Assembly: GCA_020832865.1 (NCBI GenBank)
Contig: JAJHRJ010000015.1
Span: 1-8,355 of the forward strand
Length of the DNA stretch: 8,355 nucleotides
Direction of reading: 5' to 3'
From: Desulfurococcaceae archaeon
Lineage (GTDB): Archaea; Thermoproteota; Thermoprotei_A; Sulfolobales; Desulfurococcaceae
A program made the position numbers and the translations under genes. Below the pieces are notes generated by a model. The model saw only the letters and a list, made by a program, of their open reading frames with translations. It was not told the DNA's origin and did no database searches. Of the stretch, positions 5,872-8,355 are shown one piece after another (position 1 is the stretch's first letter; the number at the start of each line of letters is the position of its first letter).

Positions 5872-5920
5872 ACATATTTTAAAAAAGAACACCAAACTCA
5901 GCGTAGTATACAGGCTTTTT
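5872..5920 (+). terminator. Possible T-run terminators after the 5025 gene
   Basis: Two short T tracts follow the stop codon on the plus strand: ATATTTT (5874-5880) and CTTTTT (5915-5920). Archaeal termination uses such U-runs without a stem. They would separate this transcript from that of xerA. Confidence 0.35.
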
Positions 5921-5938
5921 ACCCTTGTAATTCCCTGT

Positions 5939-5977
5939 ACCCTAAAACCCTTCCTTAAAGAGATGTTATTTTAGGGT
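5939..5977 (+). promoter_or_regulatory. xerA promoter framed by a perfect 9-bp inverted repeat
   Basis: The TATA box CTTAAAG (5954-5960) is centred about 25 nt before the TTG at 5982, which makes xerA leaderless. It is flanked by perfect 9-bp arms, ACCCTAAAA (5939-5947) and TTTTAGGGT (5969-5977). The centre of symmetry at 5958 falls inside the box, and the arms are 30 bp apart centre to centre, about three helical turns, so both could be bound on the same face. Additional ACCCTT copies occur at 5921 and 5947. The spacing does not match a dif core (11-bp arms around 6-8 bp). Confidence 0.5.
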
Positions 5978-5981
5978 CAAC

Positions 5982-6995
5982 TTGCCGCGGCTCGATATTG
6001 GTGAGGCGCCAGAAGGAATACTAGAGCTCAGCAATGAGGAAATAATAAAAGAGTTTGAAGTAGCACTTGAGGCATCTGGTGCTTCAAAAGAGACTATTAA
6101 AGCATACATGGCGGCAATTAGAGACTTCCTCTCTTACACGAATAATAAGCCCCTGCGAGAAGTAACACTGAAAGACATCATTAACTGGAGAAACACTAGG
6201 TTGAGAGTAGGTTTTCCAGGTGCCAAGACGAATAGTAGCTCTAAGTGGCAAGTAACACTACACTATTATAGTATCTTACTAAGGAGATTCCTACAGTGGC
6301 TTGGATTAAGAGTAAAAGTCCCAGGAGGCAAGAGGATCACTCCGAGAATAGAGGCTCTCAACGAGGAGGATTTAAAGAGACTAGTAAGTGCCGCGAAGAA
6401 GCCCCAAGATAGACTAATACTACTTCTACTAGCCTCAACAGGGCTCAGAAGTAGAGAATTACTCGAGCTAAAAGTAGAAGATATAGACTTTAATAACAGA
6501 GTAATAAGAGTAAAGTCGGCTAAGTATGGTAAAGAGAGACTAGTCACAGCTCCACAGGATGTCTTCGAAGAGTTAGCAGCGTGGATTAAGCTAAATCAGC
6601 TTAAACCAGGCGACAAGGTCTTTAAGCTCTCATACACGGGTCTCTACAAGAAGATCAAGAGGCTAGCCGAGAGAGCAGGCATAAATCCAGCTAAAGTGAG
6701 GCCGCATATTCTTCGCCACACATTCGCAACCCTCGCTATTAGGAAAGGCCTTAGTTTACCAAGCTTACAGAGACTACTAGGACATAGCGATATAAGGACA
6801 ACCCAAGTCTACCTTCACTTAACTATCGACGATATTAAGAGAGAGTATGATGAGAAATTAAGAGGAGCCCTCGAGGAAACGACTAAGACTTGCAGCAAGT
6901 GCAACAAGCGAATACCAGTAGACGCGATATACTGCCCATACTGTGGTGCGAGTGTAGAGGCAAGTAGCCCAGTGAAGGAGGATATCTCCGTGTAG
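5982..6995 (+). CDS. xerA: XerA-type tyrosine recombinase with C-terminal zinc ribbon
   Basis: Site-specific recombinase of the XerC/XerD type. In archaea XerA acts at dif to resolve chromosome dimers. An N-terminal SAM-like core-binding domain (about residues 18-110) is followed by the catalytic domain (125-290) with a full active site: R156 in TGLRSREL, K181 in AKYGKER, H242 and R245 in PHILRHTF, H268 in LLGHSDIRTT, and nucleophile Y277 in TQVYLHL. After this, where usual archaeal XerA (about 286 aa) ends, 45 residues are added with C304-x2-C307 and C318-x2-C321, a zinc ribbon. The start is TTG (5982-5984); no ATG or GTG is in frame nearby, and the next methionine (residue 43) would cut the DNA-binding domain. 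The TATA spacing supports a leaderless start. It ends 14 bp before the convergent 7010 gene. No attachment site, phage gene or flanking repeat is seen, so it looks like the housekeeping enzyme, not an integrase on a mobile element. Confidence 0.93.
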   Translation: MPRLDIGEAPEGILELSNEEIIKEFEVALEASGASKETIKAYMAAIRDFLSYTNNKPLREVTLKDIINWRNTRLRVGFPGAKTNSSSKWQVTLHYYSILLRRFLQWLGLRVKVPGGKRITPRIEALNEEDLKRLVSAAKKPQDRLILLLLASTGLRSRELLELKVEDIDFNNRVIRVKSAKYGKERLVTAPQDVFEELAAWIKLNQLKPGDKVFKLSYTGLYKKIKRLAERAGINPAKVRPHILRHTFATLAIRKGLSLPSLQRLLGHSDIRTTQVYLHLTIDDIKREYDEKLRGALEETTKTCSKCNKRIPVDAIYCPYCGASVEASSPVKEDISV

Positions 6996-7009
6996 TTTAA
7001 AGCTAGCGT

Positions 7010-7495
7010 TTAGATCTCTGTGTCAATGAGTCTCCCCACAACTATTCTCGGAATAACCCCGTAATTCGGGTTCCTAGACCTATACGCGTTGACAAGACTC
7101 TCCCCGTCTAATACAGGGTAGTTATCCCTGTACCCCCTCACGTACTCTATTAGAGTACTACTCTGAGTAATCACGTAAATAGGGTTTACTGGAATACTCC
7201 ACTTCTCACCCGAGTACTTAATAGCTAATAGCTCCCTAACAAATGAGGTGTCATTACTATAGGAGCTGCCGAGGACAGCCCTGTAATACTGAGTTATGTA
7301 GTGTGCTACTATATAGGCCTCTAGCTTACTATCCCGTAACACCCTGAAAACAGCTAACTCACTATGGTCTTCGAGTACAATGTGAGGTCCAGGCTCAACT
7401 GTTAACCCCAATTCACTGAGCTTTTTAATAAATAGGTCTAAGTTCTTAACGTCTGAAACCTCAATTACTCTCAAAAACCCGCACCAAGCACTCAC
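7010..7495 (-). CDS. Uncharacterised protein, possibly remote Cgi121-like
   Basis: A 161-residue soluble protein that I do not recognise with confidence. It opens with a strand and helix (LRVIEVSDVKNLDLFIKKLSEL), has a beta segment HSELAVFRVL, then a helical stretch with EAYIVAHYITQYYRAVL and SFVRELLAIKYSGEKW, and ends with PNPIYVIT-like strands and a basic tail. The pattern of a helix with HY/YYRA followed by RELLAIKYSGE faintly recalls the KEOPS subunit Cgi121, whose archaeal members have a similar length and an EhLxxLSG segment, but this is only a weak by-eye likeness. The start is GTG (7493-7495), 20-26 nt from a minus-strand TATA box GTATTTAAC (7511-7519); TTG at 7474 is an alternative. 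It is divergent from the 7571 gene and convergent with xerA. Confidence 0.65.
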   Translation of the reverse strand: MSAWCGFLRVIEVSDVKNLDLFIKKLSELGLTVEPGPHIVLEDHSELAVFRVLRDSKLEAYIVAHYITQYYRAVLGSSYSNDTSFVRELLAIKYSGEKWSIPVNPIYVITQSSTLIEYVRGYRDNYPVLDGESLVNAYRSRNPNYGVIPRIVVGRLIDTEI

Positions 7496-7570
7496 GCATC
7501 AACTAAGGCGGTTAAATACTCTTCTGAGTCAATAAAACACACTATTGCCCAGTAACCAATAGGGGGCATC
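7496..7570. promoter_or_regulatory. Divergent promoter region, unknown gene / M28 homologue
   Basis: GTATTTAAC on the minus strand (7511-7519) serves the 161-aa gene. On the plus strand the best TATA-like element is TCAATAAAAC (7529-7538), which would start RNA about 10 nt before the GTG at 7571. AGGGGG (7561-7566) could be a weak Shine-Dalgarno. Confidence 0.4.
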
Positions 7571-8355
7571 GTGAAGGGTATACTACCGGGTAGCTTAGAG
7601 GAGCGAGAATACTCAAAGCGAGTAATCAGGGAGCTGAGAGATTATACAGACTGGGTTAAATTCACATCACTCCCAGTGTACACTTGGAGTAGCAAATGCC
7701 TAGTTGAAACTAGAGAAGCGAGCTACGATTGCGTAGCTTTACCATATAGCCCCTCAGTAGAAGTGGATTTAAAGCCAGCAAGTATCAAGATCCTAGAGAG
7801 CCCGACAAAAGCTCGAGAACTAGCTGGAGACGAAGTAGTCCTCGTGAAATACCCTGAAAGCGCTCCTGAGCTCAAGTGGCTATACTACACTATTAGTTCT
7901 AGAGGTGCTAAACTAGTAGTCTTCTTCACCGACGGAGACTTCGTTAAAGCAGACACAGTACTAGGCACTCCCGGCTTCTCCTTTAATCCATCTACGCCAC
8001 CTAGAGTCCCAGCGATATGTGTGAGTAGTAGATTAGCTAAATTAGTTAGAGAGCAGCCAGCGACTCTCAGAGTTAAATCTGATCTAGGTGTAGGAGAAAC
8101 AGTAGTAGTGCTAGCGGGAATAAACGGGCCTAGTGAGAGAGAAGTACACATTACCAGTTACCGTGATACAATAATAGGAGATCACATGAAGACTACTACA
8201 AGCCTATTACTCAGATTAGCAAGCTCACTCAATAAGACTAGTCCTCCGTGCAACGTTATACTCATATCTACTACTGCACGTGAAGTTGGTGACTTCCAGT
8301 TTACAGAGTACCACGTAACGTGGGGTTTAAGATACTTACTAGAGCTTCTCGAGGC
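7571..8355 (+). CDS. PA/M28-type aminopeptidase homologue (Iap-like), degenerate, 3' end outside window
   Basis: An open frame of 261 codons without a stop to the window end. It starts at GTG 7571; no other start is available between it and the upstream stop at 7553. It looks like the archaeal Iap-type predicted aminopeptidases (COG4882): an N-terminal helical part, an inserted PA-like beta domain (about 55-160), then the M28 zinc-peptidase fold with GETVVVLAGINGPSEREVHITSYRD (175-199). In active M28 enzymes this site reads T-A-H-x-D, then G-A-x-D-N, then E-E. Here the His position is Tyr197 (TSYRD, with Asp199 kept), the bridging Asp region is GDHMKT without a DN pair, and the Glu-Glu motif is Arg237-Glu238 (TTAREVGD). 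Two metal or base positions thus seem lost, pointing to a pseudo-peptidase. The frame itself is intact, so it is expressed protein, not a broken gene. Alignment is by eye. Confidence 0.7.
   Translation, partial: MKGILPGSLEEREYSKRVIRELRDYTDWVKFTSLPVYTWSSKCLVETREASYDCVALPYSPSVEVDLKPASIKILESPTKARELAGDEVVLVKYPESAPELKWLYYTISSRGAKLVVFFTDGDFVKADTVLGTPGFSFNPSTPPRVPAICVSSRLAKLVREQPATLRVKSDLGVGETVVVLAGINGPSEREVHITSYRDTIIGDHMKTTTSLLLRLASSLNKTSPPCNVILISTTAREVGDFQFTEYHVTWGLRYLLELLE

Noticed and set aside
5939..5977. xerA upstream inverted repeat as the dif site
   Set aside because: A Xer core has 11-bp arms around a 6-8 bp centre; here 9-bp arms are 21 bp apart and surround a TATA box, so a regulatory site fits better.
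7885..8151. Minus-strand open frame of 88 codons
   Set aside because: Antisense to the M28 homologue, whose plus-strand frame is open to the window end and has clear PA/M28-like character.

Overview
The window reads as chromosomal DNA of a hyperthermophilic crenarchaeon, most likely Desulfurococcales or a near relative. This rests on three things: archaeal TATA boxes about 20-30 nt upstream of start codons that begin almost immediately after the inferred transcription start (leaderless genes, mostly GTG or TTG starts); several proteins of crenarchaeal type; and crenarchaeal versions of known enzymes (UbiA-type prenyltransferase, bifunctional phosphoglucose/phosphomannose isomerase, XerA). The exact genus cannot be fixed from sequence alone.

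Layout. 1-533: the 3' part of a UbiA-family membrane prenyltransferase, overlapping tail-to-tail with a PAP2-type membrane lipid phosphatase (514-1362, minus). 1363-1554: an intergenic region with a likely C/D box guide RNA (about 1401-1450) and an inverted repeat placed on a TATA box. 1555 to about 2338: a thioredoxin-fold gene that looks broken, because its protein continues through several reading-frame changes and in-frame stops. 2321-2394 (minus): tRNA-Pro(UGG). 2434-3447 (minus): phosphoglucose/phosphomannose isomerase, divergent from an unknown gene (3519-4172) with a winged-helix-like C-terminus. 4169-4891 (minus): a two-gene unit of small proteins without known function. 5025-5861: a conserved archaeal protein resembling DUF2258. 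5982-6995: the tyrosine recombinase XerA with an appended zinc ribbon, under a promoter framed by a perfect inverted repeat. 7010-7495 (minus): an unrecognised protein, divergent from 7571 to the window end, a PA/M28-type (Iap-like) aminopeptidase homologue that has lost key metal and catalytic residues.

How they fit together. The left end is about isoprenoid lipids: prenyl transfer and probably prenyl (pyro)phosphate hydrolysis. The centre holds central sugar-phosphate metabolism and translation housekeeping (tRNA, rRNA/tRNA modification guide). XerA would serve chromosome dimer resolution. No CRISPR array, insertion sequence, prophage or defence island is visible. The most unusual items are the sRNA candidate, the decayed thioredoxin-fold gene with a clean palindromic promoter element, the zinc-ribbon XerA with its symmetric promoter, a strand-polarised word (AGAACAC) confined to the DNA left of xerA, and the degenerate M28 homologue.
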